Positions 20,084 to 28,772 are shown, numbered from the stretch's first letter. The stretch is 46,359 nt of DNA from an uncultured Pelagibacteraceae bacterium (GCA_902533445.1 CACALX010000009.1:1-46359), one strand, 5' to 3'. Notes: generated by a model from the sequence alone, not told the origin. Program-made: numbers and translations.

Positions 20084-21106
20084 TTAGCGCTCTTTATGTA
20101 CAATCACAGTTCTGTTAATTTTTTTTATAACACAATTTCCAAGTGTAGTTTTAAAAGTAATTTTATTCTCTAGATTTTCTAAAATATTGACAATTTTTTT
20201 ACCCCTAGGTGGAAAGTATTTTTTTCCGACTAACTGTAAAATCCGTGAAAATGACCTGAACAAAACTTCTTGAGGAAAATTAAAAAATTCTTCGTTCAAA
20301 ACAACTTTATTCTCATAAATAATCGAATTTTCTCTCAAGTTTTTTTCACAAAAGAACTGGATTGATTGGTCAACACTTTTTAATTTCTGAATTGATAATT
20401 TAAATTTATTTTTATCTAAACCTTCATTCTCAAGATTTTTAATTAAATTTCTTATTCTTACTCTTTTAAAAATTTCATTTTCATTTGATGGATCCTCCAC
20501 ATATTTATTAAAGACTTTTTTAGAAATGTAGATTAAATCCTTTTTTTCAATTTGTATTAAAGGTCTTAAAATGTTTACTTTGTTAATTGAAGTTTTTTTG
20601 TCTAAAGATACGATACCTTTTAAACCACTACCCCTTAAAAGCCTTATAAAAAAATTTTCATAAACATCATCTTCATGATGACCAAACAAAATATGATTAA
20701 TTTCGTACTTTTTTGATTGATTGATCAAAATATTATATCTTTTTTTTCTTGCGAGAGATTGAATATTACTTTTGGGCTTTTTCCCATTCCATCTTAAAAT
20801 ATCTAAATCAATAGAAAAATCCTTTAAAAGGTTTTTTACAAATAAAGCTTCCGCAGATGAATTGGTTCTCAATTTATGATCAACCAGAAAATATTTAACT
20901 TTCAAAGATTTTTTAATTGAATAAATTTTTGAGAAAAAAGCTAAAGCAAGGCTATCAGCACCTCCTGATACAGCAACTGTAAAATTATTATTTAAATTTA
21001 AATTTTTTTCAAATTTATTATAGATTTTATAAATTCTTTTAACTTTTAACTTACTAAAAAGTTGTTTATGAATCTTGCTTGACGCATTCAAATTTTTTAG
21101 ACTCAT
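20084..21106 (-). CDS. tilS: tRNA(Ile)-lysidine synthase
   Basis: Adds lysine to C34 of the CAU-anticodon tRNA-Ile so that it reads AUA codons. The PP-loop ATPase motif SGGADS is at about residues 47-52, followed by KYFLVDHKLR and FGHHEDDVYENFFIRLLRGSGLKG, typical of TilS; the 340-residue length fits a short form. The start overlaps the end of cpoB by 41 bases in another frame. No in-frame Met lies between this ATG and the PP-loop, so unless a non-ATG start is used the overlap is real. AUA is common in this AT-rich DNA, so the enzyme should be essential. Confidence 0.92.
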   Translation of the reverse strand: MSLKNLNASSKIHKQLFSKLKVKRIYKIYNKFEKNLNLNNNFTVAVSGGADSLALAFFSKIYSIKKSLKVKYFLVDHKLRTNSSAEALFVKNLLKDFSIDLDILRWNGKKPKSNIQSLARKKRYNILINQSKKYEINHILFGHHEDDVYENFFIRLLRGSGLKGIVSLDKKTSINKVNILRPLIQIEKKDLIYISKKVFNKYVEDPSNENEIFKRVRIRNLIKNLENEGLDKNKFKLSIQKLKSVDQSIQFFCEKNLRENSIIYENKVVLNEEFFNFPQEVLFRSFSRILQLVGKKYFPPRGKKIVNILENLENKITFKTTLGNCVIKKINRTVIVHKER

Positions 21107-22070
21107 ATTTTGCTTTTTGTATTACAGACTGGTTTGCATTTGGATATTGTAATTCTACACCATTAATCATCTTGCAACCCTGATCCTTTTCGCCAATTTG
21201 AACCATTGAAACTCCAAGTTTTAATAAATTTATTGGAGCTTTCTTACCTTTTGGATATTTTTGATATCCTTCAAGATAAGCTGAAGCTGCATCAGTATAA
21301 AGTTGTCTTATTCTAAAAGTTTCAGCATACCAATATTGAGCGCTACCAGCTAATTCATCTTCAGGGTTTGATAAGACAAATTCTCTAAAAGCTCTCTCCG
21401 CTGTGCTGTAATCTCCAACTTTTAAAAAACTAGTTGCAAATTCATATTGTTCTTTTGTAGTTAAATCTATTGGTAAAATTTTATCTTCCGTTTGAAAAGT
21501 TTCTTCTACAATAGAAGCTGTTGTATCAACCGATTGTATTTGTTGGTTCTTCTCTGAAGTTTCCATATCTTTATAAGAAATTGTGCCTAAGTCTTGTGGC
21601 TGTGAACTTCCAGGTAGTATTTGCTTTTCAATTTTAGGTGCAGAACTCAATTGCTGATTGCTTTCAATTACATTAACAGAACTTATATCATTTTCTATAT
21701 CTTGAAACCTTATCTGATTATCAGACTGTAGCTTGGATACTCTATTTGAAAGTTTATCAAGCTTAAAACTAATTTCCTCAAACTTGTTAGTAAGTTCCCT
21801 AAACTGCTCTTCTACCTCTGATAACTTTAGCAAATGCCTTGTCAAGACATCTTCAGAGTTATTATCAAGATTTGATACTGTTTCGTTATTTGAATTTCCC
21901 TCAATTTCAATTGAACCTGAGTAAACAGCTCTTTCAAGAGTTTTTAAATCTTTTTTAATTAAATCTAAGATTTCATAAATATTGTGATTATCTGAGTAAG
22001 CATTTCCTGAAAAAAGAAAATTTAATATTAATATTAAACTAAATAAAATTGACCTGAAGAGTGATTTCAT
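21066..22070 (-). CDS. cpoB: Tol-Pal system protein CpoB/YbgF
   Basis: Periplasmic TolA-binding protein that coordinates peptidoglycan synthesis with outer-membrane constriction. From the ATG at 22070 it has 334 residues: a signal peptide (MKSLFRSILFSLILILNFLF, cleavage near SGNAYS), a coiled-coil region with heptads around residues 65-115 (EVEEQFRELTNKFEEI), a linker rich in Ser/Gln, and C-terminal TPR repeats (EQYEFATSFLKVGDYSTAERAF onward). An upstream in-frame ATG at 22100 would start at the edge of a strong terminator hairpin and spoil the signal peptide, so I reject it. The position after pal is the usual order. Confidence 0.9.
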   Translation of the reverse strand: MKSLFRSILFSLILILNFLFSGNAYSDNHNIYEILDLIKKDLKTLERAVYSGSIEIEGNSNNETVSNLDNNSEDVLTRHLLKLSEVEEQFRELTNKFEEISFKLDKLSNRVSKLQSDNQIRFQDIENDISSVNVIESNQQLSSAPKIEKQILPGSSQPQDLGTISYKDMETSEKNQQIQSVDTTASIVEETFQTEDKILPIDLTTKEQYEFATSFLKVGDYSTAERAFREFVLSNPEDELAGSAQYWYAETFRIRQLYTDAASAYLEGYQKYPKGKKAPINLLKLGVSMVQIGEKDQGCKMINGVELQYPNANQSVIQKAKYESKKFECVKQDS

Positions 22071-22100
22071 TTGTTTTTTTATATGATTATATAAAGGCAA

Positions 22101-22142
22101 AAAAAAGACCCTAAAAATCCAAAAACTTTTAGGGTCTTTTTT
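22101..22142 (-). terminator. Rho-independent terminator between pal and cpoB
   Basis: Two perfect 16-base complementary arms, AAAAAAGACCCTAAAA at 22101-22116 and its exact complement at 22127-22142, flank a 10-base loop. The A- and T-runs at the stem ends make a U-tract in either direction. The element starts 10 bases past the pal stop, so it should end most pal transcripts and reduce readthrough into cpoB, tilS and ftsH. It is the clearest intrinsic terminator in the window. Confidence 0.88.
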
Positions 22143-22152
22143 AAAAAATTCT

Positions 22153-22725
22153 TTAGTTTGCTTTAACAGTTACTGATCTTCTATTTTTCGACCAAGCTAA
22201 AGGATTTGAACCTGAGACAACTGGTCTCTCTTTACCATAACTGATTACTGTAATTCTGTCAGATGAAACGCCATAGGTCATTAAATAATCTTTAGCAGCA
22301 TTAGCTCTTCTTTCACCTAACGCTAGGTTATATTCTCTTGTTCCCCTTTCGTCTGCGTGACCTTCTAAGACTACTGTAATGTTAGAATTTGCTCTTAACC
22401 AAGCAGCTTGAGCTCTTAAAGTTTCTCTTGAAGCTGTTGTTAATATAGATTCGTTTGTTGCAAAGAATACTCTGTCGGCAACACCGTCAGCCAAATATTT
22501 TACGCTATCATTTCCAATGTAAACATCACCTTGCATTTGGCCTGCAATTTTTTCAATCTTAGTTACTTCTTCTTTTTTTGTTTCTTCTTTTTTTGTTTCT
22601 TCTTTTTTTGTTTCTTCTTTTTTCGGTGCCTCTACAGCTACCTCTTTTTTAGTTGCACACGCTGTTAAAATTATTCCAGCAGAAATAACTAGTAACGCAT
22701 TTTTTAAAATTTTGTTTAATCTCAT
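22153..22725 (-). CDS. pal: Peptidoglycan-associated lipoprotein Pal
   Basis: Outer-membrane lipoprotein that binds peptidoglycan and TolB. From the ATG at 22725 the protein has 190 residues: a lipoprotein signal peptide with lipobox LTAC (Cys at about residue 23), a Lys/Glu/Thr repeat linker, then an OmpA-like domain with VLEGHADERGTREYNLALGERRA and VISYGKERPV. The start is fixed by a strong AAGGAGC ribosome binding site at 22732-22738, six bases upstream; the frame is open further up but would bury the signal peptide. A strong intrinsic terminator follows the stop. Confidence 0.94.
   Translation of the reverse strand: MRLNKILKNALLVISAGIILTACATKKEVAVEAPKKEETKKEETKKEETKKEEVTKIEKIAGQMQGDVYIGNDSVKYLADGVADRVFFATNESILTTASRETLRAQAAWLRANSNITVVLEGHADERGTREYNLALGERRANAAKDYLMTYGVSSDRITVISYGKERPVVSGSNPLAWSKNRRSVTVKAN
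22567..22625 (-). repeat. 15-bp tandem repeat inside pal
   Basis: The unit TTCTTCTTTTTTTGT (plus strand) is repeated exactly three times, at 22567-22581, 22582-22596 and 22597-22611, followed by a degenerate fourth copy. It encodes the repeated pentapeptide KKEET in the linker between the lipidated N-terminus of Pal and its OmpA-like domain. Changes in copy number would keep the frame and only change tether length. Confidence 0.93.
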
Positions 22726-22831
22726 TAATTTGCTCCTTGCTGCTTTTTCAAATACTATCTTTTTCACAACTAATTAGATGTTTCAACCGAAAAAATCAAG
22801 AAATTTCATCTTTTTCAAGGATAAATTGATA

Positions 22832-24172
22832 TTAATTACTTAATAAAGACGACCAAGATGGGTCAGACGCGTCTGTCTCAGTTTTGATCAATCTTTCATT
22901 ATAACCAGTTAAATCAATAGACCACAATTTAGCAGAAAAACCTTCACCTTTAGAATTTGTTTTTGTTTCTCTATAAAATATTAAAACTCTTCCATTAGGT
23001 GACCAAGATGGAGCCTCTTGATAATAGTTTTCTGTTAATAATCTTTCACCAGTTCCATCTGTTCGCATCACTCCAATATAAAACTTTCCTTTATGTAATT
23101 TCGTAAATGCAATTAAATCACCTCTAGGAGACCAAACTGGTGTTCCATACAAACCATTTCCAAATGAAATTCTTTTTACATCGCTCCCGTCATTTTTCAT
23201 TACATAAATTTGCTGGTAACCACTTCTATCAGAATTAAAAGTAATATATTTTCCGTCTGGCGAATATGAAGGTGATGTATCAATTGAAGGATGATTTGTT
23301 ATCCTCTCAACTAAACGGGTTTCTAAATTCATTGTATAAATATCTGACTTACCATCTTTTGCAAAACTCATGATTATTTTTTTTCCATCAGGTGAAAATC
23401 TAGGAGCAAACGTCATTCCAGGAAAATCTCCAACAACTTCTTGAGTTCCTGTTTCAATATCTAAAAGATAAACTCGTGGCATATTTTTAAAATAAGATAA
23501 ATAAGTAACCATTTGACTTGCAGGGTTAAAACGTGGAGTGAGCACAAGTTCATTTCCTAAAGTTAGAAATTTATTATTAGCACCATCTTGATCCATGATA
23601 GCTAATTTTTTTATTCTTTGTGTTTTTGGTCCTTCCTCAGCTACATAAATTATTCTAGTATCGAAATATCCTTTTTCACCTGTTAACCTTTCATAAACTT
23701 TGTCTGATATAATATGTCCAACTCTTCTCCAATTTGTTGGCACAGTTGTAAATGCCAAAGCCATCATTTCCTTTGCAGCAAGCACATCCCAAAGCCTAAA
23801 CTCAACTCTTAACTTATCATTAATATAATTTACTTTACCTGTAATAAGAGCTTGAGCTTTGATTAAATTCCAATCCTCAAATCTTGGTTTTAAATTTGCT
23901 ATGTCTGGAGCTTGTAAAAATGCCTTTTTATCTAAAGGATTAAACAAACCTGAGGTTCTTAAATTATTTTCAACAATTACTGATATCTCAGAACCTATGT
24001 TATCTTTATCTAAGATCTGTTCAAAATTCTTCCTAGATGTTTCATCTATTGATAATGGTGAGACAGCAAGTGGAAGAGGGTTTAAGTTTCCCCTTGTGAT
24101 ATCAACTTCAATTAAAGCTAAAGTTTTTATTGGAAAAAAAACAAAAATGAAAATTATAAATTTTTTAATCAT
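22832..24172 (-). CDS. tolB: Tol-Pal system beta-propeller protein TolB
   Basis: Periplasmic protein that cycles between Pal and TolA during cell constriction. The 446-residue protein has a signal peptide ([19 protein letters not shown]), followed by [10 protein letters not shown], whose counterpart in mature TolB binds TolA, an alpha/beta domain to about residue 170, and a C-terminal six-bladed propeller with repeated SPDGK units ([48 protein letters not shown]). It stands between tolA and pal, in the standard order. Length is normal. Confidence 0.96.
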   Translation of the reverse strand: MIKKFIIFIFVFFPIKTLALIEVDITRGNLNPLPLAVSPLSIDETSRKNFEQILDKDNIGSEISVIVENNLRTSGLFNPLDKKAFLQAPDIANLKPRFEDWNLIKAQALITGKVNYINDKLRVEFRLWDVLAAKEMMALAFTTVPTNWRRVGHIISDKVYERLTGEKGYFDTRIIYVAEEGPKTQRIKKLAIMDQDGANNKFLTLGNELVLTPRFNPASQMVTYLSYFKNMPRVYLLDIETGTQEVVGDFPGMTFAPRFSPDGKKIIMSFAKDGKSDIYTMNLETRLVERITNHPSIDTSPSYSPDGKYITFNSDRSGYQQIYVMKNDGSDVKRISFGNGLYGTPVWSPRGDLIAFTKLHKGKFYIGVMRTDGTGERLLTENYYQEAPSWSPNGRVLIFYRETKTNSKGEGFSAKLWSIDLTGYNERLIKTETDASDPSWSSLLSN

Positions 24173-24184
24173 AAAATCTTTATA

Positions 24185-25048
24185 CTAACCTCCTAACATC
24201 TCTCTTGCATCAAAATTTAATTGTAATTCCTTCCACCTCTCATAACCAGAAGCTGGAACTCTTAAAGGTTGACACAATCTTACTGCTCTTAAGGCACTTT
24301 CTGCTAAGACTTTATAAAAACCTTGTCCAGGTTTATTCATTCTAGCATGATCTAAAATCTCAGTTTTGGTTACTGAACCATCTGGTTTAAGCTTTAATTT
24401 TATTCTAACTAATAAATTTTCATCATATGGCAAACCTAAAGGGATGCTCCAACAACCAAATATTTGGGCTTTTAAAGCATCTTCCTCACTTAGAGTAAGT
24501 TTAGAGTTTTCAACGTTTCTTACTTGATCTTGTGTAACATCATTATTGGTTTTCACTTTTTCCGATGTTTCTTCTTTTGATTTATCTATCAATGCAGCAA
24601 TGTTATTTGGATCAAATAAATCTTTTTTTTCAAACTCAGATACTTGCTTTACTTCATTATCTACCTTTTCTGGATTTTGTTTTTTTTCCTCTTTAGTCTT
24701 TAATTTTTTTACCTCTTTATCTGGCAAAGGGACAGCTTCGGGATTTTGTTTTTCTATTGTTTTGTTTTTTTTCTCTGAAACAACAGTCTTAGTTTTAGTT
24801 TTTTTTACTTTTTTGGGTGGAGCTTGTTCTGAGACAAGTTTTTTTTCTTTTTCTTTTACTTTTTCAATAATTTTTTTTGCTTTAGGCGCAAAAGGAATAT
24901 TTGTTTCTTCTGTTATTTGAATTAATTCAACAGAAACTATGGGTGGAAGGTCTATTGGTTTTTTTGATAGAAAAGGCAAACTTAAAGCTGTAAGGACAAC
25001 TAAAGATATGTGTAAAGCTGAGGATATAGCTATACTACTATTCTTCAC
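24185..25048 (-). CDS. tolA: Tol-Pal system inner-membrane protein TolA
   Basis: Links the TolQR motor to Pal and TolB across the periplasm. The 287-residue protein has one N-terminal membrane anchor (about residues 6-26, IAISSALHISLVVLTALSL), a long Lys/Glu-rich middle region (about 50-170) and a C-terminal TonB/TolA-like domain with LVRIKLKLKPDGSVTKTEILD and SALRAVRLCQPLRVP. E. coli TolA is longer (421 residues), so the helical spacer here is short. Annotation rests on domain layout plus position between tolR and tolB. A TonB-family label is the only real alternative. Confidence 0.88.
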   Translation of the reverse strand: MKNSSIAISSALHISLVVLTALSLPFLSKKPIDLPPIVSVELIQITEETNIPFAPKAKKIIEKVKEKEKKLVSEQAPPKKVKKTKTKTVVSEKKNKTIEKQNPEAVPLPDKEVKKLKTKEEKKQNPEKVDNEVKQVSEFEKKDLFDPNNIAALIDKSKEETSEKVKTNNDVTQDQVRNVENSKLTLSEEDALKAQIFGCWSIPLGLPYDENLLVRIKLKLKPDGSVTKTEILDHARMNKPGQGFYKVLAESALRAVRLCQPLRVPASGYERWKELQLNFDAREMLGG

Positions 25049-25053
25049 TGTAA

Positions 25054-25470
25054 CTACCTTTGTTTAAGAGGCTCAGAGATTAGCGCAACCTTTGTAAAAC
25101 CAGATCCAGATAATAAACCCATTATCTCTAAAACTCTTCCATAGTTTATTGTTTTATCGCCTCTTACATAAATTCTTGTGTCAGTTCTATTTTTTGAAAC
25201 AGCTAAAACTTTAGCAATTATATTGTCATACTCTACTTTTGATTCTTGAATAAAAATTTCACCTTTCGCATTAATTGAAAGTGTTAAAGGTTCTGTTTCC
25301 TCAGGCAAAGAATCTGCTGAACTCTCAGGTAGATCAACCTGAACACCTACTGTTAAAAGCGGTGCAGTGACCATGAATATAATTAATAGAACCAACATCA
25401 CATCAACAAAAGGTGTGACATTAATTTCACTCATTGGTTCCTTTGATGAGCGATTTAATTTAAAAGCCAT
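25054..25470 (-). CDS. tolR: Tol-Pal system protein TolR
   Basis: ExbD/TolR-family subunit of the proton-driven TolQR motor. The 138-residue protein has a single membrane helix (about residues 18-42) with PFVDVMLVLLIIFMVTAPL, including the conserved Asp that carries protons, followed by a periplasmic domain with VDLPES and IYVRGDKTINYGRVLEIMGLL. Its start codon directly abuts the tolQ stop. ExbD is the alternative family label, but the tolQ-tolR-tolA-tolB-pal context settles it. Confidence 0.95.
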   Translation of the reverse strand: MAFKLNRSSKEPMSEINVTPFVDVMLVLLIIFMVTAPLLTVGVQVDLPESSADSLPEETEPLTLSINAKGEIFIQESKVEYDNIIAKVLAVSKNRTDTRIYVRGDKTINYGRVLEIMGLLSGSGFTKVALISEPLKQR

Positions 25471-26151
25471 TTAAATTATTGTTAAAAATCTTTTTGAAAA
25501 ATTCTCTAATTTTTCTGAATATTTTTTTGCGTCTGTATTAAATTTATTATATGCAACTACTGCAGGTATCGCAGCTAATAGTCCTAATGCAGTTGCAAAT
25601 AATGCTTCGGCTATACCAGGTGCAACTATTGCAAGACTAGTATTTCTTGAAATTGCAATTGATTGAAAAGAATTCATAATACCCCAAACAGTCCCAAATA
25701 ATCCAATAAATGGAGCAGTTGAGCCTACGGTTGCTAAAAATGTAAATCCCTTTTCAATTTTTGACATTTCCTTTTCTATTCCGCCCTCAAGGAACACGGT
25801 CATTCTTTCACTCAAATTTATTTTTGATTTTTTCTTAAGTAAGTTTTCCATAGCATTTTGAAATACCAAAGACATTGGGTCTTCTAAATTATTTGGTAAA
25901 CTGTTATAAAAATTTTCAGCAGATTTAGAGTTCCAAAATTTTTCTTCAAATTCTTCTGAAGATTTATTTATTTTTTTAAAAAGTCTATATTTTTCTATAA
26001 TCACCGCCCATGAGTATACTGAGCAAAGTATTAAGATAATCATTACTGCTTTAACAATTATGTCTGCTTTTAAAAATAAACTTAGAAGTGAAAAATCTGT
26101 ATTTGTTCCTAAGTCTAATGCATTTGCGGCTATGTCTGCTTCCATAATCAC
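25471..26151 (-). CDS. tolQ: Tol-Pal system protein TolQ
   Basis: MotA/TolQ/ExbB proton channel subunit. The 226-residue protein has three membrane segments (about 26-48, 133-155 and 168-192) and the family blocks FLATVGSTAPFIGLFGTVWGIMNSF and VAPGIAEALFATALGLLAAIPAVVAYN. The first Met (26151) and the one at residue 3 are both possible starts. It begins the tol cluster; upstream, after 47 bases, is ruvC. The ybgC thioesterase gene that often precedes tolQ in proteobacteria is absent here. Confidence 0.95.
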   Translation of the reverse strand: MIMEADIAANALDLGTNTDFSLLSLFLKADIIVKAVMIILILCSVYSWAVIIEKYRLFKKINKSSEEFEEKFWNSKSAENFYNSLPNNLEDPMSLVFQNAMENLLKKKSKINLSERMTVFLEGGIEKEMSKIEKGFTFLATVGSTAPFIGLFGTVWGIMNSFQSIAISRNTSLAIVAPGIAEALFATALGLLAAIPAVVAYNKFNTDAKKYSEKLENFSKRFLTII

Positions 26152-26198
26152 TCATCACACTTAATTGTGTCATGAATTTGACTATAAAAATTTAAAGA

Positions 26199-26693
26199 TT
26201 AGTCATTTTTGTATGTTTCATGAAAATAACTAGCTATAAGAATTGCATCAGCTTTATTAGAATCTTTTTTTTTTGATAAATTTGACGAAAAATAAGGAAA
26301 TATTTCAATAGCTCTCGTCCTGCTGGCATCTTTTTCTGAGTTAATTAAATTAAAATATTTTTTCCATTTTGCTGGTCTTACAAAATAAATTGGCAACTGC
26401 ATCGCGCTGCAAATACCTTTTAAAATTCCAAAAGATTGACCAAAATTAAACATGCTAGTTACCCCTTGACCTGGCATAGCTGAAACTTGTTCTATAACAA
26501 CTTTAATATTTTTTTTTTCATATTTTTTTATTCTAAAAGAAATTTCATTATATATCTGAGATCCATTAACTTGTTTTTTATTTTTTTTGCCTTCGGTCAT
26601 TGTTGGCATCTCAAGCACATCTTTAATTATTCCATCTTCTAAAAAACATATAGATCCCGATATTCCTGGATCAATTCCAATTATTAACATCAA
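26199..26693 (-). CDS. ruvC: RuvC-like Holliday junction resolvase, phage-type
   Basis: RNase H-fold nuclease expected to cut four-way DNA junctions. The 164-residue protein starts MLIIGIDPGISGSI (first catalytic Asp in GIDPG), then has VVIEQVSAMPGQGVTSMFNFGQSFG (catalytic Glu) and KDSNKADAILIASY (C-terminal Asp residues). The MPGQGVTSMFNFG...G block and the KxxxKADA ending resemble, from memory, RuvC-like nucleases of phages and some cyanobacteria more than cellular RuvC, whose Glu motif continues differently. Its position between yebC and tolQ is the classic ruvC position, but ruvA and ruvB, normally directly downstream, are not present. It overlaps the end of yebC by 4 bases. Confidence 0.8.
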   Translation of the reverse strand: MMLIIGIDPGISGSICFLEDGIIKDVLEMPTMTEGKKNKKQVNGSQIYNEISFRIKKYEKKNIKVVIEQVSAMPGQGVTSMFNFGQSFGILKGICSAMQLPIYFVRPAKWKKYFNLINSEKDASRTRAIEIFPYFSSNLSKKKDSNKADAILIASYFHETYKND

Positions 26694-27415
26694 ATATTTC
26701 CCAAATTTACGTTTGAAAAAACGTTTTGAACATCGTCGTCATCTTCTAGATTTTCTAAAAACTCAATCACACTTTCTTTTTCATCATTTTGAATATCAAC
26801 ACTATTAATTGGCACCCACTCAATCTCTGTGGAAATAAAATTTGCAATTGTGCTTTCTAAATTTTTTTTAACATTATATATTTCATTTGAAACACATTGA
26901 ATTTCATGAAATTCTTCGTGGGAAATACATTCTTCTGCACCAGCTTCTAGTGCTAACTCAAAAATTTTATCATCAGATATTTCATTTTTATCAATCTTTA
27001 TTATCCCAAGTTGTTTAAAGTTATGAGATGCTGATCCTTGAGTTCCTAGACTTCCACCAGATTTTTGAAAAATAGTTCTCACATTGGAAGCTGTTCTATT
27101 TTTGTTGTCAGTTAAAGTTTCTACAATTACAGCAATTTTCTTTGGTCCAAATCCCTCATACCTCAAGTTTTCAAAATTTGCACCAGATGCAGCAGAAGAT
27201 TTATCTATTGCTCTTTCTATATTGTCTTTTGGCATATTTGCTGATCTAGCAGCCTGTACTGCTGATCTTAATCTTGGATTCATTGCAGGATCTTTATCTC
27301 CAAGTTTTGCAGCTACTGTAATTTCTTTAGACAACTTTGAGAAGATTTTTGAACGTTGCTTATCAGCTTTTCCTTTTTTATGTTTAATACCTGCCCAATG
27401 AGAATGACCTGCCAT
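26690..27415 (-). CDS. yebC: YebC/TACO1 family protein
   Basis: Conserved protein of the YebC/TACO1/PmpR family, annotated variously as a transcriptional regulator or a translation factor that relieves ribosome stalling. The 241-residue protein has the canonical start MAGHSHWAGIKHKKGKADKQRSKIFSKLSKEI, then NMPKDNIERAI and YEGFGPKKIAVIVETLTDNKNRT. It lies immediately upstream of ruvC, as in most proteobacteria. Which biochemical role applies here is not evident from the sequence. Confidence 0.95.
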   Translation of the reverse strand: MAGHSHWAGIKHKKGKADKQRSKIFSKLSKEITVAAKLGDKDPAMNPRLRSAVQAARSANMPKDNIERAIDKSSAASGANFENLRYEGFGPKKIAVIVETLTDNKNRTASNVRTIFQKSGGSLGTQGSASHNFKQLGIIKIDKNEISDDKIFELALEAGAEECISHEEFHEIQCVSNEIYNVKKNLESTIANFISTEIEWVPINSVDIQNDEKESVIEFLENLEDDDDVQNVFSNVNLGNI

Positions 27416-27422
27416 ATATAAA

Positions 27423-28226
27423 TTAAAAATTTTTTAATTTTTCTCCAAATATATAACTATTAATAACTTTAGCTAAACCAGTATTTATATCACAATCAAC
27501 AATAACACCAGACAAAGTCCCTTCCCCAACTGCAGGAAAATGTTTGACCGAGTCTTTTTTTAGAAATCTGTTTAACGAATTTTCTTTATCCATCCCAATT
27601 ACAGAGTCGTAATCTCCACACATGCCTGCATCAGTTTGGTATCCAGTACCATTGTTTAGTATTCTTGCATCATTAGTTGGAATATGAGTGTGAGTTCCAA
27701 CTACTAAAGTTGCATGACCATCAAAAAAATGACCTATAGCATTTTTCTCACTGGTAATTTCACCATGAAAATCAACCACTAATAAATCGTAGTCATCTTT
27801 TAATTTATATTCACTTAAAAATTTTTTTGAAGTATCAAAAACATCTTCACACTTTTTCATAAAAACATTGCCCATGAGGTTAAGTACCCCAACTCTTATA
27901 TTTTTATCTGTTTTGAAAATTTGAAAACCTCGACCAGGTGCAGGCTCAAAAAGATTTTTAGGACGTAACAATCTCTCTTCTTTTTCTATGTACTTCATGA
28001 TTTCTTTTTGATCCCAAACATGATTGCCAGTTGTGATTACGTTAACACCACAGTTATAAAAATCTTTGCAAATTTCTTCAGTCAAACCAACCCCCTGAGC
28101 TGCAGCATTTTCACCGTTAGCAATAACAAAATCAATTTTTCTTGATTTAATTTCACCAATCAAGCTACTAGTAAGTTTAGAACATCCTGAAATACCTACA
28201 ACATCGCCTAAAAATAAAATTCTCAA
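27423..28226 (-). CDS. YmdB-like metallophosphoesterase
   Basis: Calcineurin-like phosphoesterase of the YmdB (TIGR00282-type) family; characterised members hydrolyse 2',3'-cyclic nucleotides or cyclic AMP. The 267-residue protein starts MRILFLGDVVGISG, with metal ligands in FLGDV, ANGENAA and TTGNHVWD, then VDFHGEIT and GTHTHIPTNDARIL. Substrate is unproven for alphaproteobacteria. Its start overlaps the end of fthC by 4 bases, and yebC follows after 7 bases, so it is inside one long transcription unit. Confidence 0.85.
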   Translation of the reverse strand: MRILFLGDVVGISGCSKLTSSLIGEIKSRKIDFVIANGENAAAQGVGLTEEICKDFYNCGVNVITTGNHVWDQKEIMKYIEKEERLLRPKNLFEPAPGRGFQIFKTDKNIRVGVLNLMGNVFMKKCEDVFDTSKKFLSEYKLKDDYDLLVVDFHGEITSEKNAIGHFFDGHATLVVGTHTHIPTNDARILNNGTGYQTDAGMCGDYDSVIGMDKENSLNRFLKKDSVKHFPAVGEGTLSGVIVDCDINTGLAKVINSYIFGEKLKNF

Positions 28227-28768
28227 AATATTAAACCTCTTTCAGTGATTATTAAATCAAGCTTCTTATCATAATTGTTAACTGGTACCTCTTTTAATTC
28301 TTGGAAAGAAAAAGAAAATCCTATTTTAAAGACCTTTTTTTTATTTTCAATTTTTTCAATATAACGATCATAAAAACCACCGCCATAACCCAATCGATTA
28401 AATTGCTTATCAAATGCTAATAGTGGAACTAATAATATATCTGGATAAACTTTCTTTTGAGATAATGGTTCAATTATCCCGTATTTATTTATCTTTAATG
28501 GATTATCTTTGGACCATTCATAAAAGTCCATTTGGTTATTTTTCTTGATGATCGGTAATGATATAATTTTTTTATTTTTATTAAATAAATTTAAAACTTC
28601 TAAATCATCTATTTCATGATTGCATGGATAATATCCTCCAACAATTTTTGTTTTAAGCTTATTGTCTCTTATAAATTTAATTAATTTTAAAGAATTGATC
28701 TTCAAATTTTCTTGAAAATTTTTTTTTCTAAGAAATGTTATCTTTCTTCTTATTTTAGACTTATTCAC
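28223..28768 (-). CDS. fthC: 5-Formyltetrahydrofolate cyclo-ligase
   Basis: ATP-dependent enzyme that converts 5-formyl-THF to 5,10-methenyl-THF, recycling a dead-end folate. The family pattern is clear: NKSKIRRKITFLRKKN at the start, VGGYYPCNHEIDDL, LLVPLLAFDKQFNRLGYGGGFYDRYI (ATP/Mg site) and KIGFSFSFQELKEVPVNNYDKKLDLIITE. I chose the GTG at 28768, four bases after the zapA stop, because the conserved N-terminus begins there; the upstream ATG at 28840 would add residues that overlap zapA by 68 bases. The zapA-fthC pairing is widespread in proteobacteria. Confidence 0.88.
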   Translation of the reverse strand: MNKSKIRRKITFLRKKNFQENLKINSLKLIKFIRDNKLKTKIVGGYYPCNHEIDDLEVLNLFNKNKKIISLPIIKKNNQMDFYEWSKDNPLKINKYGIIEPLSQKKVYPDILLVPLLAFDKQFNRLGYGGGFYDRYIEKIENKKKVFKIGFSFSFQELKEVPVNNYDKKLDLIITERGLIF

Positions 28769-28772
28769 AAAT

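Noticed and set aside
22071..22100. Upstream ATG (22100) as the cpoB start
   Set aside because: It sits at the edge of the pal terminator and would put ten polar residues before a normal signal peptide. The ATG at 22070 fits better.
22567..22625. Tandem repeats in pal as a CRISPR-like or regulatory array
   Set aside because: The 15-bp units are contiguous without spacers and in frame, and they encode a Lys/Glu linker.
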